From NCBI RefSeq assembly GCF_004795105.1, contig NZ_SSBL01000008.1, forward strand, positions 1 through 64,000: a stretch of DNA of 64,000 nucleotides, in the 5' to 3' direction. The notes under the pieces were generated by a model. It saw nothing but the letters and a program-made list of their open reading frames with translations, ran no database searches and was not told where the DNA came from. Made by a program: the position numbers and the translations under genes. Of the stretch, positions 9,039 to 18,600 are shown piece by piece (position 1 is the first letter of the stretch; the number at the start of each line of letters is the position of its first letter). Origin of the DNA: Streptomyces sp. A0642. Lineage in GTDB: Bacteria > Actinomycetota > Actinomycetes > Streptomycetales > Streptomycetaceae.

Positions 9039-9845
9039 ATGACACTTATGAGGTCCGTTTTCCGTTCGCTGGCAGCGAGTGCCGCCACTTCGCTCGCCGT
9101 CACCGTCGCCGCACCGGTGGCGCAGGCGAAGCCCGAGCCGAAGGCTCCCGCGGAGTTCGTCTCCCTGCGGGCGGTCGATCCCACGATCATCCAGGAGATG
9201 CGTTACGCCACCGCGCACGACTTCATGGGCGTCCCGGTGGACGGCTACCGCCAGTCGCTGTGCATCCTGACCCGGCCCGCGGCCGAGGCCCTGCACCGCG
9301 CCCAGGTCCGGCTGCTGGCGCAGGGGTACTCACTGAAGGTGTACGACTGCTACCGGCCCCAGCGGGCCGTCGATCACTTCGTGCGCTGGGCGAAGGACCT
9401 CGATGACGCGGCCATGAAGGGCGAGTTCTATCCGCGGGTCGACAAGACCCGCCTGTTCGCGGACGGTTACATCGCCGAGAAGTCCGGGCACAGCCGGGGA
9501 AGCACGGTGGACCTGACACTGGTGCGCCTGCCGGCCGTGCCGACCAGGCCGTACCGTCCGGGCGAGACGCTGGTGCCGTGCTACGCCCCGCAGGCCGACC
9601 GCTTCCCGGACAACTCGGTGGACATGGGGACCGGATACGACTGCTTCGACACCCTGTCGCACACCGACGACCCGCGGATCCAGGGCGTGCAGCGCGCCCA
9701 CCGCCAGTTCCTCAAGAAGACGCTCACCGACGCCGGATTCGTCAATCTGGCCGAGGAGTGGTGGCATTACACATTCAAGCCGGAACTCTTCCCGGACACC
9801 TACTTCGACTTCCCGGTGGCCCGCAGGTCCGTCGCCGGCCACTGA
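9039..9845 (+). CDS. secreted D-Ala-D-Ala dipeptidase, VanX/M15D family
   Basis: A 268-residue zinc dipeptidase with an N-terminal signal peptide ending at VAQA. The VanX zinc and catalytic motifs are complete: SGHSRGSTVDL supplies H151 and D158, and EEWWH supplies E240 and H243. Family members cleave D-alanyl-D-alanine dipeptides; exported versions are thought to act in wall turnover and recycling, whereas the resistance VanX is cytoplasmic. No vanH, vanA or vanRS gene lies nearby, so glycopeptide resistance is not implied. The ATG at 9039 is preferred to GTG at 9033. A terminator follows. Confidence 0.88.
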   Translation: MTLMRSVFRSLAASAATSLAVTVAAPVAQAKPEPKAPAEFVSLRAVDPTIIQEMRYATAHDFMGVPVDGYRQSLCILTRPAAEALHRAQVRLLAQGYSLKVYDCYRPQRAVDHFVRWAKDLDDAAMKGEFYPRVDKTRLFADGYIAEKSGHSRGSTVDLTLVRLPAVPTRPYRPGETLVPCYAPQADRFPDNSVDMGTGYDCFDTLSHTDDPRIQGVQRAHRQFLKKTLTDAGFVNLAEEWWHYTFKPELFPDTYFDFPVARRSVAGH

Positions 9846-9872
9846 GACCGCGTGATCCGGAGAGAGAACGAG

Positions 9873-9920
9873 CGGGCGGCCGGGACCACCCCCGTGGGTT
9901 CCGGCCGCCCGTTCTTCTTC
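9873..9920 (+). terminator. terminator after the VanX-like gene
   Basis: The arms CGGGCGGCCGG (9873-9883) and CCGGCCGCCCG (9901-9911) form an 11-bp perfect stem. They are followed by the T-rich stretch TTCTTCTTCTC. The site lies 27 bases after the VanX-like stop codon. Confidence 0.75.
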
Positions 9921-9973
9921 TCGGACGCGGATCAGCCGTATCCGGTTGCCGGTTCAGCCACTACGGTGCCCGT

Positions 9974-10321
9974 ATGCCCCAGCAGACGTTCGATTCGTAC
10001 GAGGAATTCTGGCCCTATTACGTCGCGATGCACTCCCGGGCCGCGACCCGCTGGGTCCATCTGACCGGCACCCTCACCGGTCTCGCGATCACCGCCTACG
10101 GACTGGTGCGCGGCCGGAAGCGGTACGCGGCGGCCCTGCCGCTGATCGGGTACGGGACCGCCTGGCCCGCGCATTTCCTGATCGAGAGGAACAACCCGGC
10201 CACCTTCGGCCATCCCGCCTGGTCGCTGCGCGGGGACGCGCAGATGATCGGCATGATGCTGGCGGGGCGCGACCGGGAGCTCGCCGAGACCGCCGCCGAG
10301 TGGCTCGCCGACCACGGCTGA
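9974..10321 (+). CDS. DUF962 / Mpo1-like membrane protein
   Basis: A 115-residue protein with two short hydrophobic segments and the family features HLTGTLTGL and HFLIERNNPATFGHP. DUF962 includes yeast Mpo1, an iron-dependent dioxygenase of 2-hydroxy fatty acid alpha-oxidation in the membrane. The conserved histidines and the ERN-PATF block are present, but whether the bacterial copy has that activity is inference. The start is ATG at 9974. It stands alone, downstream of a terminator and convergent with cvnD. Confidence 0.8.
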   Translation: MPQQTFDSYEEFWPYYVAMHSRAATRWVHLTGTLTGLAITAYGLVRGRKRYAAALPLIGYGTAWPAHFLIERNNPATFGHPAWSLRGDAQMIGMMLAGRDRELAETAAEWLADHG

Positions 10322-10351
10322 CCGCGGCTCGCGGCCGGGGCTGTGCCGGGC

Positions 10352-10411
10352 CCCGGTGACGGGCGCATCCGCGGCCCGCGCGTCCCACGCCCGGTCGCCG
10401 CCGTCACCGGG
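10352..10411. terminator. possible bidirectional terminator
   Basis: CCCGGTGACGG (10352-10362) is matched by its complement CCGTCACCGGG (10401-10411) across a 38-base loop. It lies between the convergent DUF962 and cvnD genes. The long loop makes it a weak call. Confidence 0.4.
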
Positions 10412-10436
10412 ACGGGACGACCGACCGCAGGCGCCG

Positions 10437-11042
10437 CTATGTGGTGGCCGGCTCGCGGAGCCGGTCCACGCGGGCCACCGCGTGTTCGACGACGGCCACC
10501 AGGACGTCCCGTACGGACGACCGGTCCCTGGCATCGCACATGAGTACCGGCACCTGCGGATCCAGATCCAGTGCCGCCTGCACCGTCTCGGCCGGGAACC
10601 GGTCGGCGCCCTCGAAACAGTTGACGGCGACGGCGAACGGGATGTCACGGCGCTCGAAGTAGTCGACCGCCGCGAAGCAGTCCTCCAGGCGACGCGTGTC
10701 CGCGAGGACCACCGCCCCCAGCGCGCCTTGGGCGAGTTCGTCCCAGAGGAACCAGAAGCGGTCCTGTCCGGGGGTTCCGAAGAGGTACAGCACCAGGTCC
10801 TCGCGCAGGGTGATCCGCCCGAAGTCCATCGCCACGGTCGTCGTGGTCTTCGCCTCGACGCCGTCCAGGTCGTCCACCGGACGTCCCGCCTCGCTCAGCC
10901 TCTCCTCCGTGCGCAGCGGCCTGATCTCGCTGACCGCGCCCACCAGGGTCGTCTTGCCCACGCCGAAGCCGCCCGCCACCAAAATCTTCAAGGTGACCGG
11001 CTCAACGGGCCGCCTGCTGCGGCTAGAGCGCCCGAAGGCCAT
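10437..11042 (-). CDS. cvnD: conservon GTP-binding protein CvnD
   Basis: A 201-residue small Ras-like G-protein. The P-loop is GGFGVGKTT (residues 24-32), the switch region contains AKTTTTVAMDFGR, and the second signature is LFGTPGQDRFW. The NKxD motif is replaced by NCFEG, as is common in CvnD proteins. In Streptomyces, conservons form a membrane-linked signalling module resembling a eukaryotic G-protein complex and affect development and antibiotic output. It is the last gene of the operon and its start overlaps cvnC by 20 bases, so it is translationally coupled. No cytochrome P450 gene (CvnE) follows. Confidence 0.92.
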   Translation of the reverse strand: MAFGRSSRSRRPVEPVTLKILVAGGFGVGKTTLVGAVSEIRPLRTEERLSEAGRPVDDLDGVEAKTTTTVAMDFGRITLREDLVLYLFGTPGQDRFWFLWDELAQGALGAVVLADTRRLEDCFAAVDYFERRDIPFAVAVNCFEGADRFPAETVQAALDLDPQVPVLMCDARDRSSVRDVLVAVVEHAVARVDRLREPATT

Positions 11043-11454
11043 TGATCACCTCGCGGAGAATGTTCACGTCCGGCAGCTCGGCCGGCGGAACGGGACGGGT
11101 TACGTGCACCAGCTCGTCCTCGACGAGATCACCGACCAGGACCCGGACCACCCCGACGGGGAGATCCAGCCCGGCCGCGAGCTCGGCGATCGACTGGGGC
11201 ATGTCACTGCAGAGTTCGACGATCTCCACGTGTTCCGGGGAGAGCATCTGGTCCCTGCCGGGATCGTCGGCCGCGGGTTCCGGCATGACGATCGCGATCA
11301 GGTCGAGGCGGTGACGGGACGCGCTGCTGGTGCGTCCCCTGGTCATCGCGTACGGGCGGACGACCGGCCCCGCGTCGGCGTCGTACCAGCGCGAGGACTG
11401 CGGGTCGCCCGGGGCCCGAGGGGTGCGGGGGGTGTCGGCGCTCATCCCATCCAC
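11023..11454 (-). CDS. cvnC: conservon DUF742 protein CvnC
   Basis: A 143-residue DUF742 protein. The N-terminal part ends in RPYAMTRGRT, the family signature, and a winged-helix-like region carries SIAELAAGLDLPVGVVRVLVGDL. It is thought to bridge the sensor and the G-protein. Translation probably starts at GTG 11454, immediately after the cvnB stop, with GGGAGG upstream; an ATG at 11445 is an alternative. It sits in the cvnABCD operon. Confidence 0.9.
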   Translation of the reverse strand: MDGMSADTPRTPRAPGDPQSSRWYDADAGPVVRPYAMTRGRTSSASRHRLDLIAIVMPEPAADDPGRDQMLSPEHVEIVELCSDMPQSIAELAAGLDLPVGVVRVLVGDLVEDELVHVTRPVPPAELPDVNILREVINGLRAL

Positions 11455-11898
11455 TCACCCTCCCGAGGACGTACCGGTCGTCCGGGGGGCGTTGGCCAGG
11501 TGGGCCCCCACGCGCTTGACCATCAGGGTCATCTCGTACGCCACCTGCCCGACGTCCGAGTCGGAATCGGCCAGCACGGCGAGGCAGCTGCCGTCGCCGG
11601 CCGCGGTGACGAACAGGAACGCCTCGTCGAGCTCGACGACGGTCTGGCGGACCCGGCCGGCGTCGAAGTGGCGGCCGACCCCCTTGGCGAGGCTGTGGAA
11701 TCCGGAGGCGACAGCCGCCAGGTGTTCGCCGTCCTCCCTGGTCAGGTCCTTGGACGCGCCGGTCGGGAGGCCGTCGCTGGAAAGGACCAGCGCCTTGCGG
11801 ATGCTGGCGACGCGCTCGACGAGTTCGTCGAGGAGCCAGTTGAGTTCACCCGACCCCTGACGTGCGGAGTTGAGTGCTGCGGCGTTCGGTGCGGTCAT
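11455..11898 (-). CDS. cvnB: conservon roadblock/LC7 protein CvnB
   Basis: A 147-residue roadblock/LC7-domain protein. Typical motifs are LNWLLDELVERV, KALVLSSDGLP and GSCLAVLADSDSDVGQVAYEM. Roadblock proteins regulate small G-proteins, which fits a role toward CvnD. The ATG at 11898 overlaps the cvnA stop in an ATGA arrangement, a sign of translational coupling. The glycine and serine-rich tail is normal for the family. Confidence 0.92.
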   Translation of the reverse strand: MTAPNAAALNSARQGSGELNWLLDELVERVASIRKALVLSSDGLPTGASKDLTREDGEHLAAVASGFHSLAKGVGRHFDAGRVRQTVVELDEAFLFVTAAGDGSCLAVLADSDSDVGQVAYEMTLMVKRVGAHLANAPRTTGTSSGG

Positions 11899-14753
11899 GG
11901 ACCGTCCCCTCCCGGAGTGGTTCCTTGTGCTGTGTCGCCGGGGCCGGTCACGTCCTCGGCGTTCTGCAGGCGGCCGCGCTGCCAGCCGCGCTGGAGCGAG
12001 GCCATGCGGTTGCGTACCTCGTCGGCGTCCCGCTCGATGTCCTCGGCGCTCTCCACCCGGTCCGGCCCGGCGTCGTCCAGAGCGTCGCGGAGCTGGGGGG
12101 CGAGGCTGGCCTGCCGGACCCGGCGGGGCAGTCCGCCCACGGTGTCGGGGGCGGCCGGCGGTGAGGGGACGGCTGACGTGGATGACCGGGGCGCCGGGAC
12201 CGACGGCGTGCCGGGCGGGGCTTCGGCGGGCTTCCGGAATCCGGCGGGGCGGCGCCGCTCCTCGTGCGGAACGGGGCCGGTGGCCTGGCGCCGGGCCGGG
12301 GTGCGCGCCGCCTCGGGCTCGGCCGACGTGGGGTGGGCGCGGCCGTCCGGGTCGACGCGGCGGCCCCGGTCGGTGACCAGCGTCGGCGGCGTGCGGCGGG
12401 GCAGCGGGCGGATGCCGTCGGGGCGCAGGGCCCGCACGCCTTCGGGCTGCGCCGTACGGTCGGCGGCCTGCTGGTGCTGCTCGCGGTCGCCGTCGCGCCG
12501 GAGCTCGCGGGCGCGGAAGATGCCCCCGCGTTCGCTCTCGGTGTCGTCGAGGTCGGCGACTCCGTCCAGTACGGGATCCAGGCCCCGGCCGGCGACGGCT
12601 TCGATGAGGGGGTCGCGCTCGAAGTCCAGGACCCCGTCCGGCCCTTCGAGCTCCACCGGACCGTCCAGGAGGGCCGGGTCCGCCAGCCCGCTGGGGACCG
12701 GTGACAGGCCGCCCGCCCGGTCCGGCGGGCGGGTGGCGGCGAGGCTGCGGTCCGACGCTGCCTGGCCCCGGTCCTGCCGCGGGTCGCTGCCCGGCCTGCT
12801 GCTGGCGATGGCCTTCTCGGACCTGCGGTCGAGACGGAATCCGGTGCCGTGCGAGTCCGGGGCGTCGGTGAGCAGCGCCGCCGGAATGAAGACGACGGCG
12901 GTGGTCCCTCCGTACGGGGACGTCTGGAGGGACACGCGGACGTTCTGCCGCTGGGCCAGCCGGCTGACGACGAAGAGGCCCAGCCGGTCGGTGTCGGACA
13001 GCTCGAACTCCGGGGTCTCGGCGAGCCGGAGGTTGGCGTCCAGGAGCACTTCCGGGGGCATCCCGAGGCCGCGGTCGTGAATTTCGAGGGTGAAGCCGTT
13101 GGCGACCTGTTCGCCGTGCACCTGGACCGCTGTGTGCGGGGGCGAGAACACCGTGGCGTTCTCCAGGAGTTCGGCGATGAGATGGGTGAGGTCGGCGACC
13201 GCGGGGCCGCCCACGCCGATCCGCGGGAGCCTGCGGACCTCGATCCGTTCGTAGTCCTCGACCTCGGCGACGGCGGCGCGCACCACGTCCATGAGCTGGA
13301 TGGGCTTGCGCCACTGCCGGGAAGGAGCGGCTCCGGAGAGGATCACCAGCCCCTCGGCGTGGCGCCGCATCCGGGTGGTGAGGTGGTCGAGGCGGAACAG
13401 GTCGGCGAGTTCGTCGGTGTTCTCGGTGCGGCGCTCCATCGTGTCCAGAAGGGTCAGCTGACGATGGAGCAGCACCTGGTTGCGGCGGGCCAGGTTGACG
13501 AACACCTCGGAGACGCCGCGTCGCATGTCCGCCTGCTTGACGGCCGCCTCGACCGCGGCCCGTTGCAGCGTGTTGAGCGCCTGTCCGACCTGGCCGATCT
13601 CGTCGCGTTCGTACTGGAGGTGCGGGGACTCGGTCTCGACGTCGACGTGTTCGCCGGCTGCGAGGCGGCGCATCACGCTCGGCAGCCGTACTCCGGAGAC
13701 CTCATGGGCGTCCTTGCGCAGCCGGGAGAGGTCGCGGACGAGCTCACGGCCGATGCGTACGGACACGAAGACGGAGACGAGCAGGGCCAGGAATCCGAGC
13801 ACACCGGCGACGCCCGCCTTGATCAGGACGCCGTAGCCGGCGGGCCTGCCCCGGTCCTGGAAGCGGTTGTTCATCTCGGTCGAGTCGTTGGCCAGCCGGT
13901 CCAGGACGGGCGGGGCCACCTCCTGCCAGCGGGCGGCGTCCACGGCGCGCGAGTCGCGGGTGGGCCCCTGGGCGAGGAGTCTGTCCTCGGCGGTGCGCAG
14001 TGGTTCGCTGTCGGGGCCGGACCAGTACCGCTCCACGCGCCGGCGCTCGGAGGCGGGGAGCACCTGGAGGTTGATCTCGTACAGCAGTTTCCGGTTGGCC
14101 ACGAGGTCGGAGACCTGGCGGAGTTCGGGAGCGGAGAACCGTCCCGCCAGGAGTCCGGAGGCGACCAGCGCGTCTTCCCTGGAGAGCATCTCGCGGGCGC
14201 GTGAGACACCGGCCAGCGCACGGACCTGCTTGTCCATGGACACGTTCTCCATCGTGTGGAGGCCGGTCAGGAAGCGGTAGCAGGGGTCGATGAGGCGGTT
14301 GTAGTAGTCCATGGCCCTGGCCCGGCCGATGGTGCGCCGGTCGACGGAGCCGCGGAGGGCGTCGAGTTCCTCGACCGCTCCGAGGATCGAGCTGAGCTGG
14401 GTCTCGGCGTCGGGGCGCAGGGCGTCGCGGATGTCCTTCTGCTGCGCGCTGGAGGTCACGCGCGCGACGACGCGGTCGGTGACCGCGCGCTGTGTGCGCA
14501 GGAGGGGCAGGGCGTCGGAGGCCCGCGGGTCGGCGAGGAAGACGAGGGTCTGGCGGCGCTCGTTCTGAACGGCCCTGACCGTCTCCTCCAAGGGGTGGCC
14601 GACCTTCTCCACGATCGTGCTCGCGCTCAGCAGCTGTCCGGCCTCGCGCCCGGTCAGATAGGTGGCGAAGCCCCAGAGCGCGGTGAGGGAGACGAGCGGC
14701 ACCAGAAGCAACGCCACGATCTTCCTGCGGATGGACTTTCCGCGAAAGCGCAT
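11895..14753 (-). CDS. cvnA: conservon sensor histidine kinase-like protein CvnA
   Basis: A 952-residue membrane protein. A first membrane segment lies at about residues 13-33 (LLLVPLVSLTALWGFATYL), followed by an extracellular nitrate-sensing-type helical domain with RRQTLVFLADPR. A second membrane segment (about residues 305-330) leads into HAMP and a GHKL ATPase domain with ELLENATVFSPP and GLGMPPEVL. A long disordered, Pro/Arg-rich tail of roughly 300 residues follows. No standard phosphorylated H-box is evident, as for other CvnA proteins. The ATG at 14753 has GGGGGAGG just upstream; longer upstream reading is spurious. It heads the operon. Confidence 0.92.
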   Translation of the reverse strand: MRFRGKSIRRKIVALLLVPLVSLTALWGFATYLTGREAGQLLSASTIVEKVGHPLEETVRAVQNERRQTLVFLADPRASDALPLLRTQRAVTDRVVARVTSSAQQKDIRDALRPDAETQLSSILGAVEELDALRGSVDRRTIGRARAMDYYNRLIDPCYRFLTGLHTMENVSMDKQVRALAGVSRAREMLSREDALVASGLLAGRFSAPELRQVSDLVANRKLLYEINLQVLPASERRRVERYWSGPDSEPLRTAEDRLLAQGPTRDSRAVDAARWQEVAPPVLDRLANDSTEMNNRFQDRGRPAGYGVLIKAGVAGVLGFLALLVSVFVSVRIGRELVRDLSRLRKDAHEVSGVRLPSVMRRLAAGEHVDVETESPHLQYERDEIGQVGQALNTLQRAAVEAAVKQADMRRGVSEVFVNLARRNQVLLHRQLTLLDTMERRTENTDELADLFRLDHLTTRMRRHAEGLVILSGAAPSRQWRKPIQLMDVVRAAVAEVEDYERIEVRRLPRIGVGGPAVADLTHLIAELLENATVFSPPHTAVQVHGEQVANGFTLEIHDRGLGMPPEVLLDANLRLAETPEFELSDTDRLGLFVVSRLAQRQNVRVSLQTSPYGGTTAVVFIPAALLTDAPDSHGTGFRLDRRSEKAIASSRPGSDPRQDRGQAASDRSLAATRPPDRAGGLSPVPSGLADPALLDGPVELEGPDGVLDFERDPLIEAVAGRGLDPVLDGVADLDDTESERGGIFRARELRRDGDREQHQQAADRTAQPEGVRALRPDGIRPLPRRTPPTLVTDRGRRVDPDGRAHPTSAEPEAARTPARRQATGPVPHEERRRPAGFRKPAEAPPGTPSVPAPRSSTSAVPSPPAAPDTVGGLPRRVRQASLAPQLRDALDDAGPDRVESAEDIERDADEVRNRMASLQRGWQRGRLQNAEDVTGPGDTAQGTTPGGDGP

Positions 14754-15166
14754 GGCCTCCCCCAGCTCCGCCCCGCCGGGCGGGGATGGTGTTCCGTCAA
14801 CAAACGGCGCGAGCCTACTACCGACCCACAGACAACTCGAAGGCGTGTCCGGGCGATTTTCGGCCGCCCTGCTGGGAGTTGACCATGAGATGTACCGGTA
14901 TTCCGGGAGATGAAATTCGCGAATGCGACAGAAGACGCCGATCAGAGCGGCATATTCCTTGCCTTGCCGGTTGGCTGGAAGTCTTCGTTCCGTGCCGGAC
15001 GAGGGAACGGCAAAGGAATCTTCACCGTCCGGCGTTCGTCTGTCTGTACGGGGGCAGGAGAGCCTCAGGAGTGCACTGGGGCGGGACGGCACGGTCCGTC
15101 CGCGTAGAAAGGGTGCATGCGGGGCAGCAACCCTGAAGTCGGACAGCGGTGGGGAGTTGAGAGTCG
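14754..15166. other. intergenic region upstream of cvnA
   Basis: This is a 413-base gap between the divergent cvn operon and the next rightward gene. No gene or RNA is recognised. A lower-GC patch (about 14880-14970) is notable against the surroundings. A possible cvnA promoter on the minus strand is TTCGAG (14836-14841), an 18-base spacer, and TAGGCT (14812-14817). Confidence 0.4.
14812..14841 (-). promoter_or_regulatory. candidate cvn operon promoter
   Basis: On the minus strand, TTCGAG and TAGGCT are separated by 18 bases, which would start transcription near 14805, about 50 bases before cvnA. Only the hexamers support it. Confidence 0.35.
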
Positions 15167-15661
15167 TTGGACACGCAGGAGCGTCACTCGGCGGTGGAGG
15201 TGCCGCGGGCCCGGACGGCTGAGGAGGCGCGCACCGCGGCTCCGACCACGCGGGACGGGCCCCGGATGCCGCCGCAGCCGCTCTGGGTCGAGGAGCCCGC
15301 CACCCGCCGGCGGATGCCGGATCCGGTGCGCAGAGCAGCGGTGCGGGCCGTACTCATCACGTCGTTGACCCTCATCCAGGCGATGGTCGCCTTCCTGACC
15401 GAGGTGACGGGTTCCTGGCTGGCCTTCCCGACGATGCTCAGCAGTGTGGGCAGCACGGTGATCGCGACGTGGTCGGTGCTGGACGTGTGGGTCACCCGGC
15501 AGGTGTGGAACCAGCGCAACGGCGTGGTGTCGGTGCCCAGCAGTTCGGCCCGGCGGCTGCGCCGCGAGCGGCGTATGGCGCGACGGGCGGCGCGGGCTGC
15601 CGAGCGGGACGGCGCACGGATACGCCGGGACGCGGGCCGCCGCCGCCTCTCCCGCGCCTGA
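15167..15661 (+). CDS. small membrane protein of unknown function
   Basis: A 164-residue protein. The N-terminal 60 residues are polar and proline-rich. Two hydrophobic segments follow (AVLITSLTLIQAMVAFLTEV and WLAFPTMLSSVGSTVIATWS), then a very basic tail rich in RR pairs. This suggests an inner-membrane protein with a positively charged cytoplasmic end. The start is a TTG at 15167 with GGGGAG upstream; no better in-frame start is seen. It converges on the SMC-like gene with only 20 bases between. Function unknown. Confidence 0.65.
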   Translation: MDTQERHSAVEVPRARTAEEARTAAPTTRDGPRMPPQPLWVEEPATRRRMPDPVRRAAVRAVLITSLTLIQAMVAFLTEVTGSWLAFPTMLSSVGSTVIATWSVLDVWVTRQVWNQRNGVVSVPSSSARRLRRERRMARRAARAAERDGARIRRDAGRRRLSRA

Positions 15662-15681
15662 CCCGTGCCTCGCCCGCTCCG

Positions 15682-18600
15682 CTACGGGGCTGTGCCGGGC
15701 TCCGCCGTCCGGCGGTGCGCGTCCTCGGTCCGGGCCGCCGGTACGTCCGGCACCGGTGCGGACCGCTTGAACATCCGGGTGGCCGTGATCTCTCCGTGCA
15801 CCGTCTCGCTGCCCGGGTCCTGCTTCGGCAGTCCGGGGCGCAGGTGCTCCTCGACGCTGATGTACTTCAGCCCGGCCCTGAGGTCGGCGTCGTTGCGCAA
15901 CCTGATCACCAGCGGGAATTCGGCCAGCGCCGTCGTGTCGAAGAGTCCCGTGGTGTACAGCAGCTGAACGCCCAGCGCGTCCGCGACCGCGCGCTGGAGT
16001 TCCAGCAGATACGTGGCGTTGGCGCGGCCGATGGGGTTGTCGAGGAACAGCGTCCCCGCGTGGCGGTGCTGGTGCCGGTCCCGGCCGCGGTCATTGCTCC
16101 GCAGGGCGGCCATCGTGCAGTAGAGGGCGATGGCGGCGGTGAGCAGCTGACCGCCGGAGAAGACGTCGCCCATCTGCCCGACCGGCACCCGCTCGGCGCG
16201 CAGCACCGCGTCGGGCTTGAGGATCTCGACGGCGATGCCACGGGGCTCCAGCGCCGCCTGCACACCGCGCAGCAGCAGGGACATCCCGTCGCGCCGCAGG
16301 TCGGAGTTCTTCTTCAGGGCCGCCTTGGTGGCCTCGTCGATGACCTCGCCGAGGCGTTCGGTGAGGGTGGCCTGGTCGGGCTCCTCGAAGCGGATCCGCA
16401 GGAACTCCTGGCCGGACCACTCCCCCAGGCCCTCGGGGAGCCGGGAGAGCCGCTGGGCGGAGCGGAGGGTGGTGAGCGCGGAGTCCACCAGGCCGCGCAG
16501 CCGGTCGACGATGGAGTCGCGGTTGCGTTCCAGCTGGGCCAGTTCGTCGGTGAGGACCCGCAGCCGGGGTGCGAACGCCGTCGCCCACTTCTGCGCGTGC
16601 TCGGGGAGCGCGGCGGCCGGGAGTTCGCGGATCTGCTGGCGGGCCGGGGTGCGGACCTGTTCGTAGCGGGTGGAGTTGGCGTGCCGGACGAGTACGTCGC
16701 TCGCCTCCCGTACGGCCGCTTCCGCGGTGGACAGGTCGGTGGTGCAGCCGCGCAGGGAACGGCGGGCCTCGGCCGCGGACTGCCGGGCCTCCTCCAGGCT
16801 GCCGGGGTACGGCTCGGGGGTCTCGGCGTCGTCCTCGGCGCCGTGGTCGCGCAGGAGGTCGCGCAGCAGGGCCGCGGTCTCGTCGAAGCCGCCTGCCGAG
16901 TCCTCGGCGGTGCGGTGGGCGTGGAGCAGCTCGGCGTGGGCGGCGCGGGCGGTGTCCAGGGCCGCGGTCGCGGCGGCGAGTTCGGCCGTCGCGGTGCGCA
17001 GGAGCGCCTGGGCCTGTTCGGCGTCGGCGGGGACCTGGTCGTCCGGGAGTTCGGTGTGCAGGCTCTCGCCGTGGGCGGGGGCGAGCCGCTCGGCCTCGCC
17101 GCGCAGGCGGCCGAGCTGCTCGCTGGCGGCCGAGGCGCGCGTCTCCAGGAGCTGGACGAGTGATTCGGCGCGGGCGGCGGCGGCCTGCCGGGAGGGGCCG
17201 TCGGCGCCGTCCGTGCCTTCCAGGAGCTGGGCGGCCCGGGTGCGGACCTTGTTGGTGAGCCGGTCGAGCTCGGCCAGCGCGGCGCTCTCGTCGCTTTCGG
17301 CGCGGGCCTGTTCGGCGCGCAGGTCGGCGCCGACGCCGACCTTCTCGTACAGCTGGGAGGCCGCCCGGTACGCCTCGCGCAGGGCGGGCAGGGTGTGCCG
17401 CTGGGCGTCCGGCCCGGGCTCGGGGAGGTGTTCGGGGGCGCCGGCGATCTCGGCACGCTCGGCGCGCAGGGCGCGTGCGGTGCGGCGGGCGTCGTCGGCC
17501 GCGCGCTGGGCGGCCCTGCGGTCCTCGTCGGCTGCCCGGGCCCGTTCCAGACAGACGGTGGCACGGGCTTCGGACTCGGCCGCCTCGTCGACCAGTTCGC
17601 GCAGCTTCGCCTGCCAGCCCGCCCTTTCGCGGAGCCGGAAGGCGAGTCCGGCGAGCGCGTCGGCGGCGCGGCGGGCGCGCTGGGCTGCCTCCTGGCGTTC
17701 GTCGCGGACGCGCGCGGTGTCCGCCGCCGCCTCGTCGGCCTCGGCCCGGGCGGTGCGGGCCTCGGCGAGAGCGGCCTCGGCCGTCTCGGCGGCCGTGCGG
17801 GCCGTGCGGGCGGCTTCCGCGAGTTCGGTGAGCCTGCCGGGCGGGCAGTCCGCACGCCAGGAGCCGATCCGGGCGGCGAGCGAGCGGTCCGCCGCGAGGC
17901 GGGCTGCCAGGGTGCGGATGTCCTCGTCGCGGGCCGCGGTCCGGCTCCTGAGCGCCTGCCGTTCCTCGTCCGCGGCGTGCTCGTCGTGCATCGCCGGGTT
18001 CGGCGGGACGAGGAAGACCCCGGCGGTGCTCGCGGCGGATCCGGCTACGTGGTCGGGGACGGGGGCGAGCAGCGCGGCGGCGGTGCCCACGGCGACGGCG
18101 GAGCGCGGCAGCAGGGCGGCGGCGCCGAGGACCTCACGGGCTCGGGCGTGCGCGTCCGGATCGGTGATGACGACGCCGTCGACGAGTTCGGGGCGGGCGG
18201 CGAGCACGGCCGCGTGGTCGGCGGGGTCGACGGCCTGGGCGAGGTAGCGCCAGCCGGGCAGCGCGGGGATGCCGTGCTCGCCGAGGTATTCGACGGTGGC
18301 GAGCACATCGGGCCCCGGCGGCAGCAGTCCGCCGTCGCCGAGCGCGCCCAGGATGCGCGAGTCGTCCGCGGCCGCGGTGCGCAGCTCGAAGAGACGACGC
18401 TCGGCCGCGGCCACGCCCTGGTCGAGGAGCTCCCGCAGCTCGTCCGCGTTCCGGTCGAACTCGTCTGCGGTGAGGGGCTGTTCGGCGGACCCGGGCAACG
18501 CGGCGGTCCGAGCTCCGTGGCCGGCCGGCCCGGACTCGGCGCCGGAACCCTCCCGGGCCTCGCCGTGCCGCTCGTCCTCCGCTCCGTCCTGAGCGCCCTG

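Noticed and set aside
9039-9845. Glycopeptide resistance by a VanX-like enzyme
   Set aside because: Only the dipeptidase is present, with a signal peptide, and no vanH, vanA or vanRS gene nearby.
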